64,000 nucleotides of DNA from Kryptolebias marmoratus (GCF_001649575.2 NC_051449.1:18288690-18352689), one strand, 5' to 3'; shown: positions 1 to 18,569, counted from the first letter of the stretch. The notes: generated from the letters alone by a model not told the origin. Made by a program: numbers and translations.

Positions 1-695
1 TGTGCACTTTTCTCGCTTGATGAATTGTGATTACAAAAAGCGTTTTTGTGATTTACCAGTGCAGCAAACAACATTAAGGGTGGACTTAATGATCCGGTAA
101 TTGCCTTAGAAAATTGGGTTGTGAAGCGATCACAGTGCGGGGAATGTTAGCAATTGTTTAATCCTGTGAAATAAATACCTCACAGGTCACGACTGTGCTA
201 AATCCTCTAAACCTATTATTGCATTATTAAAGGTAATATGACAGCTGGACATTTTAAATGAGCTGTAGAAGTACTTCAGTGTACCTTTTTTTGTCCTTTT
301 GAACAGTGTATGGTAGAGGAGATCATCAGAAGTTGTTTGGTTTTGTTTATCTATTATTAACCTTATCATTTTTTGCTGATTACTGCATTTCAGACATTGT
401 CAAATATCAATATTAGTGTCTGTTGTCAAATGTAAACATTTAGTTACAATGTTCTATCTTCTAATGTCCTCAGCTACACAGTTATGCTGACATATATAGG
501 TCCTGAATCCAGGTCTGTTTGTAAACTAGACTGAAAAGGATTTTGTGATTGAAAAGATTAAATCATGTCACTGAGATGCAGTTTGTGTGTGAAAATATTC
601 ATATATATATATTTAGATAAAATTTGAAGTCGCCTGCTAAATTTCTTTTTTATTGGGTGACCTTTTCTTACATTTTTCTTTCCTTTTTTGTGTAG

Positions 696-6136
<5,441 letters not shown>

Positions 6137-9100
6137 GTCGAGCAGACCTGGCAACAAATGACAGAAACATACGATATTGCACAGCTGCATTGTAGTAAAC
6201 TCCAAGAAACCACTACTGCCAAAGAGGGGGAGATGATGATAATGATGATGATTACAAAGAGGGAGAGAAGAAGAGGCTGGCAGAAGTGTGACACTACTGC
6301 AGGATGCACGAGGACCACACAGAGGGTTCAGTTCATCACAGGAATCACACTTGAAATGTTTACAGTGCGCTTATACAGTAAATGGAAAAAGAAATGCAAT
6401 CAACCACATCAGCTCCTAATTTTCTTATTTTTAATTTCCTCCTCATACACAAGCACAATCCAAACCATCTCCTACCAGTACTGGAAATAATTGCCTTTTT
6501 GTAAATCAGTTGTGCCACAAAATTAAAAAGTGTCGTGCCACCTTAACATGGCACTTTATTCTACACTGAAATTTTAACAAGTGTAAGTTCAGCCTTAGTT
6601 AAAAAAAACAGATTACCAGTGTGTTTGGTAAAAAGTTAGATCTGTTATTGGTTGCACTCTAAATACATCTATTGAACAAATCTGTGAATATCCCTCAACA
6701 TTTCTACAGATACTGTACCAAAATAGCTCATTTTCTGTTGTAATTCTACGAATTTAGATGCAGTTTTTGTGAAGTTAATAACAAAAAAACCCAAACCGAA
6801 CCCACTCTCTTGTTTAAAGCAGCCAGAAGCAGTGCAAAGAATCCTTCACTCAACACTTAGTTTTATCAGAAGAATAATCAAGGAGTCCAAGCTCCTAATG
6901 TCAGCATCAACAGCTCGATTTACAACAGAACACACTGTTAATTGGTATTTTCTCGATGTAGTATAGACGGGTTTATTTTCACTCTGCCTGATATTCTTCT
7001 TCTATGCAATAGTGCTGTTCATTTCTTCATATGTGACCACTGGTTGCTTTTATTGCTTGTTTTGGTTTGCATAAAACTGCTTTTTGTGCGTGCAACTCGA
7101 AAGGAGTTCAAAAGCAGATTGGGCAGCTTTACGAAGTTGCTGCAGGAATGAAGTTTTCATAATTTTTAAAACTAAAATCACAAACAGTCAGACATTGGTA
7201 ACTATTCCTTTTCTCTCTTTTTTTTTACACATACCTTTTTAAAATATTAATTCAGCCTTCTGATGATATTGATGTCCTAACACCTAGGAAGATTTCTGAA
7301 TGCTCTGACTGCTAGTGAACTTCTGTGGAGGTGTGCATGCTCAAAAACTAAAAATGTTCTTCCAAAGTGAAATAAAGCTTACAGGGGCAGTTCACTCATA
7401 TTGCTGTTCAAATTTCTTTTTGGCTTGCAGGTAGTTCTGGTGTTTTTTTTTTTTTCAAAGTTTGGCTGCCACAACAATACTGAGTCATGGCTGAAGCGGG
7501 CAGTGTTTTTGTCTTTTCACTCAGTGTTGGTTGAAATCCACCTTAAATTTATTGGTTTTCAGTGTCTTTGTTTTAATAGTGAAATATTTCAGTGTGTACT
7601 TGACTGACACGAGAGATTATACAAAGGTGCGGCGTCAGATAAAGAGATCCCAGGACTTTTTTTATTTGCCCTCAGCTGGTTCACACTTATTTTCCTAAAA
7701 TATCTCTGCAACTATTCAAGGATAGTTGATAACTTTGGCACCAAGCTGCCAGCTTTCTTCATTTTTGTTCAGTGCCTTTACATTCAGTAGCTTTGATTTA
7801 TTTATTTTGTGTATTTTTTTTTTTTTGTTTCGGCAAAATTACATAAACCTACTGGAACAGTTTAGTGAAAACTTTGTGCTCTTGTTGGCGAGCTGACATG
7901 CTAAGATGGTAAACTGAGCGGGGACAGCAGTCAGATTCTTGGTGTTTAGGTTCAGCTCAGTTTAGCTCCATAAAATTGACTTTTAAATCTTTTTGTTTTT
8001 CTTCTTTCGAATCAATTCAAAGCTGTCTGAAGGGGAAGAAGCCAGTGATGTTTTTTGTTAGTTTGTTCTGTTTGGTAAGTTGTTTTGAGAGAGTGCTGTA
8101 GTTTCTTTGCTTCAGAAACACACACCAACAGATCACCGTCATCACTCCCAGTGTAGCTGTCTGGCTGTTTTGTACCACGAGCAAAGGGCTGCGATCTAGC
8201 TCCTAGGTCAGGTACTGATGTTGTAAATGTACATGAGATGGCAACTCCACGCACGCGAGCATCATGAGTTTATACGTAACATGCCTCGAATGTTTTAGGT
8301 GTCAGACGAAAGCAACATTTTACTTGTAAATATTCTTCAAATGGATTCAGATTCATCTTGTTCGGAGCACAGCGGTCGACTTGTTTTGTAGTGTTTTTCC
8401 ACTTTCTGCCTTTTCTCGGAGCATCATTAATCATGCACATATTATTAGTTCAGTTAGCACCTTATACAAGTATTAACATGCATAATTTGAAATTACTTTG
8501 CAGCGAGGGGGGGGCTTGTAATTACACACACTACTTTTGATGTCAATATTTTTCTCACTGAAACAGTCAAAGACGAAGTTTAACAAGTGACAGCTCCACA
8601 TTTCTTTGCCTGTGTGTGTGTGTGTGTGTAAGAGTGTGTGATTAGAGGAAAAAAAATGACTGAACAAAGACTTTGTGCTGGAAGCCGGACTTTTTCTACA
8701 TCTTTGCTTAATGACAAATTGATTGGCAGTCACATCCTATTTTATGAAATTTTCATATTACGTATTTTAAAATGTTTAATCATAAAATGTGTCTGCCCAC
8801 AAATACATAATTTAAAGCAGAATACTTGTGATAAGGTGTAAAGGAAATTCCTCAATGGATTATCTACATTGTGCAACACAAAAAGCTGATTTGTAGTATT
8901 TGAATAAAGTCACATGATGGAATTAAAAAGGTGATGACATCCTTTTTTTAAAATTTAACACACCCTGTCATGGTTTACACCCCAGTTTTCATCGTTTCCT
9001 TTCTTTAACATATCAGCCATAACTAAAAGTCAGGTTTGATCTCGAAGGTGGGCTGTTTACATACTGATTGCAGTCAGAAAGTTAATTAACCATTTTTGTT

Positions 9101-9193
9101 AGAGCTATAATTAGACTACAAGAGAATAAAGATAATTGATTTGGTTTCTTCCATGAGGGTTATCCATTTAAAAAATTGTACTATCAGTTTTCT
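6137..9193 (+). other. oxsr1 3' UTR and oxsr1-slc22a13 intergenic region
   Basis: No coding exon recognised. The proximal part is probably oxsr1 3' UTR; an AATAAA near 7369 is a candidate poly(A) signal but is unproven. A GAT/AAT-rich simple repeat lies near 6230-6255 and a short TG repeat near 8611-8638. From about 8830 onward the sequence resembles the block just upstream of slc22a13-like copy A (about 12330-12600), sharing a stretch around ATGA(A)GTCACATGAT and the wording just before each first exon. It therefore belongs to the transporter array rather than to oxsr1. Confidence 0.5.
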
Positions 9194-11805
9194 TCTGCAG
9201 CTTTCTTTTTTTCAAATCTAATTCGGACTGGCTCATGAGGACTGCTCCCAGTCTGACTACAGAGGAGCAGCTGAACCGGACTCTGTCCCGGGAGGAGGAT
9301 GGGACCTTCAGCAGGTGCCGGACGGTTGTTCCTGTGGACTGGGACATCAGTGCTGTCAGGAAGTTCAGACTGAATGAAACCACAGAGTGCATGAATGGAT
9401 GGGTGTAAGACAACATGCTGTATGAGGCCACTATAGTTACTGATGTAAGTCCTGTATTATGTGATGCCATCTATCTTTGACAACCTTTCTGATATTTCTG
9501 TGGGTTTTTTTTTTTCCTCCAGTTTGATCTTATCTGTGAGAAGTCTAACATGTCTGAAGATGCTCAGATGATCTTCCTGACGGGTATATTTGCTGGTTGT
9601 TTTAGTTTTGGACCAGTGGCTGACTCCTGTCTTAGAAGCATACTCATTGACAGAAAAAGTTAAGCATCAAAACAGACTGGTGGAAATGAAAACAAACTGA
9701 GCATGTTGAAAGGTCATGTTGTCTGTATTGTATTGGGTACAATATCAGATCAGTTGGTAGTATGGACGCACTTCTGGGCCCATGTCAGTGTTATGTGGAT
9801 ACAAGTGGTGATTCAGTGCAGGAACAAATTTGTATGCATGGGTTTGTAAACCTGTAGTCCAGCTGTTTCCAGTAATCGAGGCATGGTGCGGTATGACACG
9901 GGATATTGTAAAGAGTCCAGTACCTACATCTGAATAGCAGGTACAAATGTCATGGAGTTTTGTATTACTTGACCCACAATGCAATGATCCTTCCTTGGTG
10001 AGAGGATTTCTTGGGAAACCAGATGGTGTGTAGGTGTCCTGGTCGTTGTGACATCTGTACGCCCCACATGCTGGACAGTTGAACAATTCAACCAGTCGGA
10101 AGTATTAAAAATGGTGGTAATGCTGTTTGATGTGTCTATGAGTCACTGCGTGCCTGGTGACCTTCACTCACATTTTCGAGTGACACTCTGACAACTGCCT
10201 GATAACGCTACACTTGTGATGCCAACATTTTTTTCCTCCTGTGTCCATTGTCGATGTGTCTGCTGCTTCTAAATCAAGTCATTTGCACGCCCATCATTGG
10301 TCTGCATGTATGCCAAAATACATCCAAATCGGACCATTCCTTTTTAGGTGCTGAACTTATTTATTTTTATTGTTTTGGTTTGTTTTGGTTTTTTTGTCAT
10401 TGTGTTTTTAAAATGAAAGTACCAGTGACATATTAAAAATGTTTGAAAATAGAAACTCCAAACCAATCATGAAACTGTCTCACTGTGTAAACTTTAGGTA
10501 TGGCTGAAGGAGAACCACCCAACTACCAGTGCTCCTCATGTTGATGTTTGTCATAGTTGCTGGCGTGTTTCCAAGTATCGAGTCTTAGAGTTCATTGTGG
10601 GAGCTGCTTTTCAAGGATATAGGATCAGCTCTGTTGGGTTAGGTGCTTCTGTTCAGAACATTTATTCAACATTGAGCTTCTTTTAAAAAATCTTTTTTAT
10701 TTAGTATGACATGTTTTATTGTTTAATTTCTGTTTGCAGCTCCAGGAAGAATTTGGATTGCTAAAAGACCCTTTTCCTCCTGTATGAGCCAGTTGTTTGG
10801 ATGTGATGGACTGTGTGGCATGGCTGGTGGGTCATTTGTGACCTGAGAAAATCTTCCTATATCTTGGCAGGAAGCTTTTGTGTTCTTGTTCAAATGGTAC
10901 ATTGGAAGCAATGGATGCAAAGCCAGTTTTCTTTACATTTGTGAAGAACTGAGGAAGGAAAGAAACTGCTACCAAAAGTTGCAGCAATCATTAAAATGGA
11001 AATACCAGAGAATTTGCTGGATGAGGTTAACCAGACTGACTCAACCTACTGCCATATCATTGTTGCTGAAAATAGAAACTGCTTGTTTGACACAACTGTG
11101 TTAACACAACAGTTTTAAAAGTTAATATTTAGTCATGTTTACAGTCCTAGGTCTGCAGGTGTGTTTACATTTGTTAATGAGCACCATTAGCTGACAATGG
11201 TGGAACTGCAATCAGTTTTCAAGGTAATTGTTCTCAAAACCAACTGGAATGTCTTACAACAAGTAAGGTTGATAATCAGCATCATTTTGGGATTTGTGGG
11301 CTGCACTGTGGTTCAGCTGGTTATTACGGTTTCCTCCCAGCAACAAGGTTCTGGGTTCAAAACTCTGTGTGGAGTTTGCATGCTCTTCTTGTGCATGAGT
11401 GGGTTTTCTCCCCAAGTCCCAAAACATGCATGTTAGGTTAACCAGCAAGTCTAAATTGCTCTTAGGTGTGAGTGTGCATGCATGGTTGTGTCTCTGTGTT
11501 TTGGCCCTGAAAGGCATCATGTCCAGGCTATCACCCACCCTCTCATTCCCTGGCTGTGATCTTAAACAGCATCAAACAGGGACAGAGACTGGATGGACAG
11601 ATCGGCAGATTTTATGGTTTTGCATAAAGAGATATTTTTGAGAGACTGTTAATATAAGATAAACTGTATTTGTTGAAAAAAAAATCCATTGACACGACTT
11701 GCATCTTGACCCTGCTGTTGCAAAGTTACAGCTCAGAGTGGGTATGACATTCATTTTTAGCAAGAAAGAGCTTCATGCTTCAAGTAGTGATGCAGAGGAC
11801 ATCAG
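9194..11805 (+). pseudogene. slc22a13-like unprocessed pseudogene
   Basis: A decayed tandem copy of the neighbouring transporter genes. Recognisable pieces in order are: part of exon 1 (9194-9444), exon 2 (9523-9626), exon 3 (10498-10642), exon 4 (about 10740-10899), exon 5 (ending 11025), and the tail of exon 9 (about 11759-11805, still followed by GTAAG). Lesions seen directly: the ATG and first membrane segment of exon 1 are missing; a TAC-to-TAA change gives a stop at 9406-9408 in the conserved WVYGN loop; the exon-2 donor GT has become CT at 9627; exon 3 has a short deletion; exons 6 to 8 are absent, and an interspersed repeat occupies part of that interval. Retained splice acceptors and introns show it arose by DNA duplication, not retrotransposition. 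Confidence 0.88.
11296..11600 (+). repeat. Dispersed teleost repeat (LINE/SINE-type 3' tail)
   Basis: Contains the wording for a variable gene-adjacent repeat that recurs in this window: a segment around GTTCTGGGTTC, then AACATGCATGTTAGGTTAACC, then AGGTGTGAGTGTG followed by a ggccctg...ccaggctatcaccca stretch. Reverse-oriented relatives lie at 37195-37582 and 38300-38597, and partial forward ones near 15690-15850 and 22969-23130. It fills part of the gap where exons 6 to 8 of the pseudogene should be. Family name not assigned. Confidence 0.6.
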
Positions 11806-12607
11806 GTAAGAAAATGCTAAACAGTACTGTTGGTTTTTATTGTAGTGTCAGAACAGGGAATAACATTCAGATGTGTGTGTTTATGAGGTAAACTTTTAAA
11901 ATCTTTGTAAGTTTTGAACTGAGGGTGACTCTCTTGAACTCCTGCTGTGTAAATGATTTTTCTTATGTTGAAACCTTACAATAGGAGAAACAAGACCTTT
12001 GCCTTCCATAAGCCAATCAGCAGCAGATGTCTGTCTCTGCATCTTTGGACAACATCTTATAAACACAATTAACCTGAGATGTCTGTTTCTTCTGATGACT
12101 TGTGATTCCCTTCTGTACTATAAAAGCTGCTAACTGTGAGCAAACGTCGTATACAGAGCTGCGTGCTCTGTGCGACTTTTCCTCCTGTACAGTAAATATC
12201 TAGTAAACAAACCATTTGGAAAGACGCTCTTGTTTTGTTCAGGAGTGGAAGGCTGCTGTTATCTAAGAAAAACTTAGGACAAACCCTAGCTGCTTCATAC
12301 AGAAAAGAGTTGCAATATTTTCCCACAAAATATTTGTGATAAGATGTAAAAGAGAAACACATAACTGATTGTAATAATTGAATGAAGTCACATGATAGAA
12401 TGAAAATAATGACATCCTTCATTTAATATGCTATGTCATGGCGTACCCTCCAGTTTTCACCATTGTCTTCTTTTTTTTTTTAACACATTAGCCATTTAAA
12501 GGTGGGCTTTTTTTATGGTACCAATTTACTGATTGCAGTCAGAAAGTTAAACATTGATGTTTATTTGAGCTACAGGGCTGCAAAAATTAGTTGCTTCTTA
12601 TGTGAAG
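11806..12607 (+). promoter_or_regulatory. Upstream region of slc22a13-like copy A
   Basis: No coding exon seen between the pseudogene and copy A. From about 12330 the sequence is related to the block at 8830-9190 before the pseudogene. The last about 80 bases, around TACTGATTGCAGTCAGAAAG at 12530-12548, recur before the pseudogene (about 9060) and before copy B (about 19800). This shared stretch probably contains the duplicated promoter and 5' UTR. No TATA box was confidently identified. Confidence 0.4.
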
Positions 12608-15600
12608 ATGGTGGGTTTTGGAGAAATTCTCAGGACCATCGGAGACTTTGGTTTCTTCCAAAAACTTATTATTCTTGGGTTAACTTTTCCACAATTTTTA
12701 CTGTCAGGTTTTTTCTCCAGCTTTATTTTTATTGAGTCTGATCCAGAGCGGCACTGTAACACAGACTGGATCCTCCAGGCTGCTCCCAATCTGACTACAG
12801 AGGAGCAGCTGAACCTCACTCTGCCCCGGGAGAAGGATGGGACCTTCAGCAGGTGTCAGATGTTTGTTCCCGTGGACTGGGACATTGGTACCATCAGGAA
12901 GTACGGACTGAATGAAACCACAGGGTGCACGAATAGATGGGTGTACGGCAACATGCTGTATGAGGCCACTATAGTCACTGATGTAAGTGTGATGTGTAAC
13001 TTAACTCAGTTTTTTTCTTAGATACCACGTCTTGATTAACCTGCTGATATTTATCTGTGTTATTTTGCAGTTTGATCTTCTCTGTGAAAAATCTAATTTG
13101 GCTGAAGTTACTCAAACAATCTTCATGTGTGGTTTGCTTGCCGGTTCATTTTTCTTTGGACCAATAGCTGATTTGTAAGTGCCTTGTCAAATGAAAAATA
13201 CATTTACTTATTAGAAATGCATAGAAATAAAAACTCCAAACCAATCACACAACTGCCTCACTGTCCAAACTTGTAGGTATGGCCGCAGGAGAAGCACCCA
13301 GCTACCAGTTGTTCTCTTGTTAATATTTGTCATAGTTGCTGGTGTGTCCCCAAATTTTGAATCTTACATTGCATCACAGTTCATTGTGGGAGCTGCACTT
13401 GGAGGGTACAGGATCAACTCTGTTGTGTTAGGTATGCCTTCTGTTCAGGGCATATGTCCAAAATAGGCTTTCTTTTTCAAAAAGTTATTTTGACAGATTT
13501 TATCTTTTAATAGAGAAAAAATGTAATGTTTAGCATAGATTAATTGGTTAATTTCTGTCTGCAGCCACAGAGTGGATTGGGATCACGAAAAGGTCCCTTG
13601 CCTCCTGTTTGAGCCAGTGGTTTGGATGTCTTGGACAGTGTGCCATGGCTGGTTTGGGATATGTCATACGTGATTGGAGAAAATCTCAGTACGTCATGGC
13701 AGGAGTACAAGCCTTGGTGTTTTTGTATATCTGGTAAGTGTTGTAAGGAAAGCCAACTTTCTTTCCATTTATAAACTATTAACAATGCTGTGTTTGGACA
13801 TTAACACTGAACTATTACAGCCTGGTCAAAACTGGTTTAACCATGTGAATCTGTTAAATTGTCTTATAACTGACCTTTTGAATTGGCATCTTTTTAAGGT
13901 GGATTCCTGAATCTGCAAGGTGGCTGTTGGGACAGGGAAAAACCGATGAGGCAAAGAAACTGATAAGAAAAGTTGCAGCAATCAATAAAAAGGAGATACC
14001 AGAGAACCTGCTGGACAAGGTTAATCAGACTCTGCTGTACCATAATATATCAAAATAGGCTTAAATTTTTTTTACAGCCATGTCTTTCATTAAGCATGGG
14101 AAAGGTTTGTATAACATGACTGTAAGTGTCTAATGTTGCTAAAACAACATTAGACAACAAGTGATCTCAGTGTTTTGGAGTCTAATCTTTCTATAGATAG
14201 AGCACACCTTCTGTTTTCTTTTTTAAAGAAAAGTCTGCTCGTCCAAAGCTTTCCTGACCTTCAGACATTACCGGTATTGTACAGGTGTATCAACAAAGGC
14301 AGTCCAACAATATTCACAGCTTTGAGGAAACCAGGCCTAATCACATCCACCCCCAAGCTTTGCCACTGCATATTTAACTACCTCCACGAGTTCAGCTCTG
14401 GTGATAGGCCTCTCATAGCCCTCTAAGTCTCAATCTGCAACTATCCAAGCTGTGATCCACTTGGCCTGCCAATACCTGTTAGCTACTTACAGAGTTCCAC
14501 AAGCTAACCAAGCGCTGTAGTACCTTTTCACTGAACAGCTCCCTTCACATTGAGTGTCCACAAGAAGTTTCTGGGATTTCTGCCACAGCAAACACTAGTC
14601 ACTTCTGTGCAGCTGCATAAGAAATGGAGGCCCAGAACACAGCCCATTCTGATTCAATGTATCATGCTTCACTGGGGATACTGGAAAAGCTCTGCCAGAG
14701 GTGGGAGATAAACATGTCTTGGATTGGGACCTCTACCAGACATTCCCAGCACACTCTCATTAAATGCTTGGACAAACTGGATCTGTCTGGCATCTTCCCC
14801 TACCAGGGGGATGGTGCCAAATGCAGTTATTGACATCCCCATAATTCAACATGTTTGTTTTGACAAACCATGGCACCACAGAAATTAAGCAGCACCACTC
14901 TGGTTCAGCTCAGGTAGATCATTCTACCCAATAAGGCCTTTTAGATCACACTGGGCATTGAAGTCCCCCATTAAGATATTTGAGTCCTCTGATAAAGCTC
15001 CTTTCAGCATTCCAACCAAGGACTCAAAAAAGGCTGAGTACTCTAAACTGCTTCTAGGAGAAGGTGCATTTCTCCCACCCAAAGGTGAAGGGAAACCACC
15101 CTCGTCCCAAGAGGAAAACGCCAACATTTGGTCTTCAGGAAGGGGAGGTAAAGAAACCCCAACCCTCCTTGCTGCTCCTTACCCACTACAAACTCCAGAG
15201 TAGGTTAGTGTCTATCCTTTTTCTCTTTCTCTCTCTCCCATGTCACAAAAGTCAGTTTCAGCAACCGTGGATTGAATCGCCAAGGCCTCCATCTCCAACT
15301 GCTGCCCAATCCACAATGCATCATTCTTGTGGGGTCCCTCCTGTAGATGGTGGTCCACAGAAAGGTATTTTATAGTTTGCTCAGGCTCTACCTGCCCAGA
15401 CCTTAACGGTAAGGGTCCATCCACCAGGCTCTCACTAACAAGCCTCCCTAGGCCTGGCTTCAGGGTGAGCCTTGGTGTCACTAGTCAGGGCGAGGTATTG
15501 TTCATTAGTCATCTAGTCATCATAAGGGTTGTTGAATCACGCTTTGTCTGGCTCCTCACCCAGAATCAACTTGCCATGAGAAGACCCTACCAGGTGCAAA

Positions 15601-18569
15601 CTGCTCCCCACAACATTACATCAGGGTCCTTGTGACACACAAACATCCCTATCACAATAAGGTGGCAATTAATTGGTAACTCTAATTTGTTCCTAGGTGT
15701 GAGTGAGAGTGTGAATGGTTGTTTGTCTCGTTTGTGTCTTTGTGTCCCTGTGATGAACTTGCAACCTGTTCCCCCACCTCCTGCACAGTGACTGCTGGAA
15801 ATAGCTGTCTCGCAACACGGAAAGAAGAAGAGGGTAAAGAAAATGGATTGATGGATGGACTTGGGCTTTTTTTAATTTAATGGTTGTTGGTAAAATACTT
15901 AGGTTAATCTGTAAAATGTAATTAATGAATCATAGTAAAATTTGCAACTTCTCTTTACAATATACTTTTGTCCATCAGGTAAATGCGGAACAAAAGGTCC
16001 AAGCTGGAGGAATCAAAGTAATTTTTACCTCAGCAGTTCTGATTAAAAACTTGTTCATTATATCCTTTGCCTGGTGAGTGAAGCATCTTGAATGTACGTT
16101 TTTACGTTTTGATACGCTTCAACAATTTTTTTTGTTCTGAATGTTAAGGTTTGCAGTTAACCTGGGCTACTTCTGTGTTGTCCTGAATGTGGGAAAGTTT
16201 GGTCTGAGCATCTTCCTGGTTCAGTTTCTCTTTGGGATCTCTGAGGTACCTGCACACCTCCTCTGTAACTGGGCTCTGGAGTTTTTGGGGAGGAAAAAGT
16301 CCCTGATATCAACACTTCTGCTTGGTGGATTTATTTGCCTCTTAACTCTGGCTTTTCCTCAAGGTAAATACTGAACACATAAAGGCCACAGGAATAAACT
16401 TTTTTTTAACTGTGAACAATCAACTGCGTTTCTTTTATATCGAAATTTCAGACAGCGCTGTTGTTATCACAGTCCTTGTAACTACAGGGAAGTTCTTTTT
16501 GAACTGGGCCGGGTCAGTGTGTATGGTCTACATTCAGGAGTTGTTCCCCACCTCTGTCAGGTGTGTAAAATAAAAATATTGAATATATACTATACATTTT
16601 ATAAGTACTTTTAACAACACTGTATGTCTGAAACTGAATTATGTTCTCCACTGTAGAAAAACAGCTGTTGGCCTGGGCTCTATAGCATTTAGGCTTGCAG
16701 GGTTGCTGGCTCCGTTGCTCAACATGCTGGCTGTGTACCATCGCTCTATACCCATCATTGTCTTTAGCAGCATGGCTGTGCTCGCTGGAGCTCTCGTGTT
16801 CCTGCTTCCTGAAACCACCAGGCAAGAGCTTCCTGATTCAGCAAGTGATGCCGAGGACATTGGGTAAGCAAATGTTATATAGCACTGTTAGCTTTTATTG
16901 GGGTCAGAACACAAAATAACCCTAGAATTTTTGTCCTGAAAGTCTTTGCTTCCTACCAAGAAAATCAGATACAACCCCACTTCCAAAAAAGTTTGGAGTT
17001 GTATAAAATGTAAATAAAAACAGAATGCAATGATTTGCAAAGCTCATAAACCCACATTTTATTTGCAATGGAACATTATAAAGATATCAGATGTTTAAAC
17101 TAAGAAGTTTGACTAGTTTTAGGAAAAAATAAAGTTAACATTGAATTTTATGGCAGCAACACATCTTTAAGAAGTTGTGACAGGTCCATGTTTCCCTCTG
17201 TGAAACATCCTCTCTTCTTTTAACAACAGTCTGTAAACGTTTAAGAGCTGAGGAGAGCAGCTGCTGGAGTTTTTAGAGGGGAATGTTGTCCCATTCTTGT
17301 CTGATAGAGGATTCAAGCTGTTCAACACACTTGGGTCTCCTTTGACAATTTTTTGTTTTATGATGCATCCAATGATTTCAGTTGTTCAGAGGTCTGAACT
17401 GTAGGCAGGTCAGTTCAGCACCTGGACCTTCCTACTACGAAACCATGCTGTTGTAATAAGCATGAAATAAGCAAAGCCTTCCTTAAAAAAAGACATTCTC
17501 TGGATGGGAGCATATGTTGTTCTATATATTTTTCTGCATTGATGGTGGCTTTCCAAATGTGTAAACTGCCCATGCCAAAGGCAGTAATGCACCCCATACC
17601 ACCAGGGAGTCAAACCTTTAAACTGCGATTTAATAACAAGCCAGACAATCCCTCCCATGTAGTGATGTCCACAACAGTCAGACCTGTTTTAAATGCAATG
17701 CCACCCGAGGGTCCAAAGATCACAGCCATCCAATACTGACCTTCAGTCCTTTGAGCTCAGAGATTTCTCCGGATTCATTAAATCTTTTGATGATGTTATG
17801 AACTGGAGATGATCGTACATTCAAAGTTTTCCCAACTTTACATTGATGAACATTATTCTGAAACCGTTCCACTATTTTTCGACTCAGTTTTTCACAGACT
17901 GATGAACCTCTGCCCATTATTACTTTTGAGAGATTCAGTCTCTGAAGTGCTCTTTTTATACCCAGTCCTCTTACTGACCTGTTGTCAGTTAATTTAGTTT
18001 GTCTAAATGCCCCACCTGCTGTTTCTTATTTGTACCACTTATTTTTAAAGCATTTTGTTTCCTATGTTTGTATTTTTTGGGGTGTGTTGCTGCAATGAAA
18101 TTAACAATTATCAATTGTTTTTTTTTCAAATATGGTACAATTTCTTAGTTTAAACATTTGATATGTTTAGTATATTCCATTGTGTATAAAATATAAAAGA
18201 GATTTGCAAATTTGTTTGTACTGTTTTTATGTACATTTTACACAATGCAGCTTTTTTAGAAAAGGGGTTGTACATGAACTTGTATGTCGCAATAACTTTA
18301 AGAATATAAATGTTGTTTAAGCTTGATTCTTGTCCCAAAATCTTTACACCAAAGACTTTTACAGAAATAAAAGAAAAAAAACTAAGGAAAAGAAATGACA
18401 TATTCAAATACTACATACATTTGTTAAAAGCACCCTTTGCTTTTTATTATGATTGTCTACAGCATTTTGCATTGCTATTATTGTTTGTTCTCGTAGAAAT
18501 ATGATCAACAAGAAGACTGGAAGTGATTTCTACGTGACTGAAAACAACAGAAACTCCACCAAACTCTAG
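12608..18569 (+). CDS. SLC22A13-like organic ion transporter, copy A
   Basis: A 12-TM major-facilitator organic anion/cation transporter of the plasma membrane; mammalian SLC22A13 moves urate and nicotinate, but substrates here cannot be read from sequence. Exons: 12608-12982, 13071-13174, 13277-13431, 13565-13733, 13899-14019, 15979-16073, 16149-16363, 16452-16560, 16657-16863, 18497-18569; 540 residues. Start: ATG in AAGATGGTG; an upstream ATG at 12600 is followed at once by TGA. Family marks are the large Cys-containing, N-glycosylation-rich extracellular loop in exon 1 ([11 protein letters not shown]), ADLYGRRR after TM2, [11 protein letters not shown] after TM6, FPTSVRKTAVG and LLPET near TM12. 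Intron 5 holds a LINE fragment and intron 9 a Tc1-like element absent from copy B. Exon 7 has Asn (AAC at 16267-16269) where B has Ile and C and D have Met. AATAAA at 18689 is the likely poly(A) signal. Confidence 0.9.
12734..16399 (+). repeat. 3,666-bp block duplicated at 20013-23678 (copy A partner)
   Basis: Runs from inside exon 1 of copy A to just past the exon-7 donor and matches 20013-23678 at a constant offset of 7,279 with no indels. The only mismatch I found by eye is at 16268 (A here, T at 23547). Exon 1 before 12734 and everything after 16399 differ visibly. Introns, including the LINE fragment of intron 5, are as identical as the exons. Confidence 0.93.
14180..15640 (-). mobile_element. 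Decayed non-LTR retrotransposon in intron 5 of copy A
   Basis: On the minus strand, 14924-15127 encodes a fragment with [27 protein letters not shown]; the GDFNA motif is the metal-binding core of the LINE apurinic-type endonuclease. Further pieces at 14180-14700 resemble the following N-terminal reverse-transcriptase region but are riddled with stops. The order on the minus strand is 5' to 3' LINE order. The same fragment lies at 21459-22919 in copy B because it was duplicated along with the gene. It has no intact ORF. Confidence 0.7.
16972..18270 (-). mobile_element. Degenerate Tc1/mariner-like DNA transposon in intron 9 of copy A
   Basis: Bounded by TA on both sides (16970-16971 and 18271-18272). 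It has inverted ends beginning CAACCCC at the left and finishing GGGGTTG at the right; the next bases also pair with mismatches. The minus-strand ORF at 17720-17917 encodes a transposase-like helix-turn-helix with [13 protein letters not shown] and [18 protein letters not shown], typical of the Tc1 N-terminus, then breaks. The catalytic DDE part is not recognisable, so the element is dead. It is missing from the same intron of copy B. Confidence 0.8.

Noticed and set aside
12600..12605. Upstream ATG at 12600 or a GTG at 12602 as start of copy A
   Set aside because: The ATG is followed at once by TGA, and GTG starts are not expected in animals; the ATG at 12608 aligns with the starts of the other copies.
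14624..15635. Plus-strand open frames in intron 5 of copy A (and their twins in copy B)
   Set aside because: They are antisense or off-frame readings of the decayed LINE fragment.
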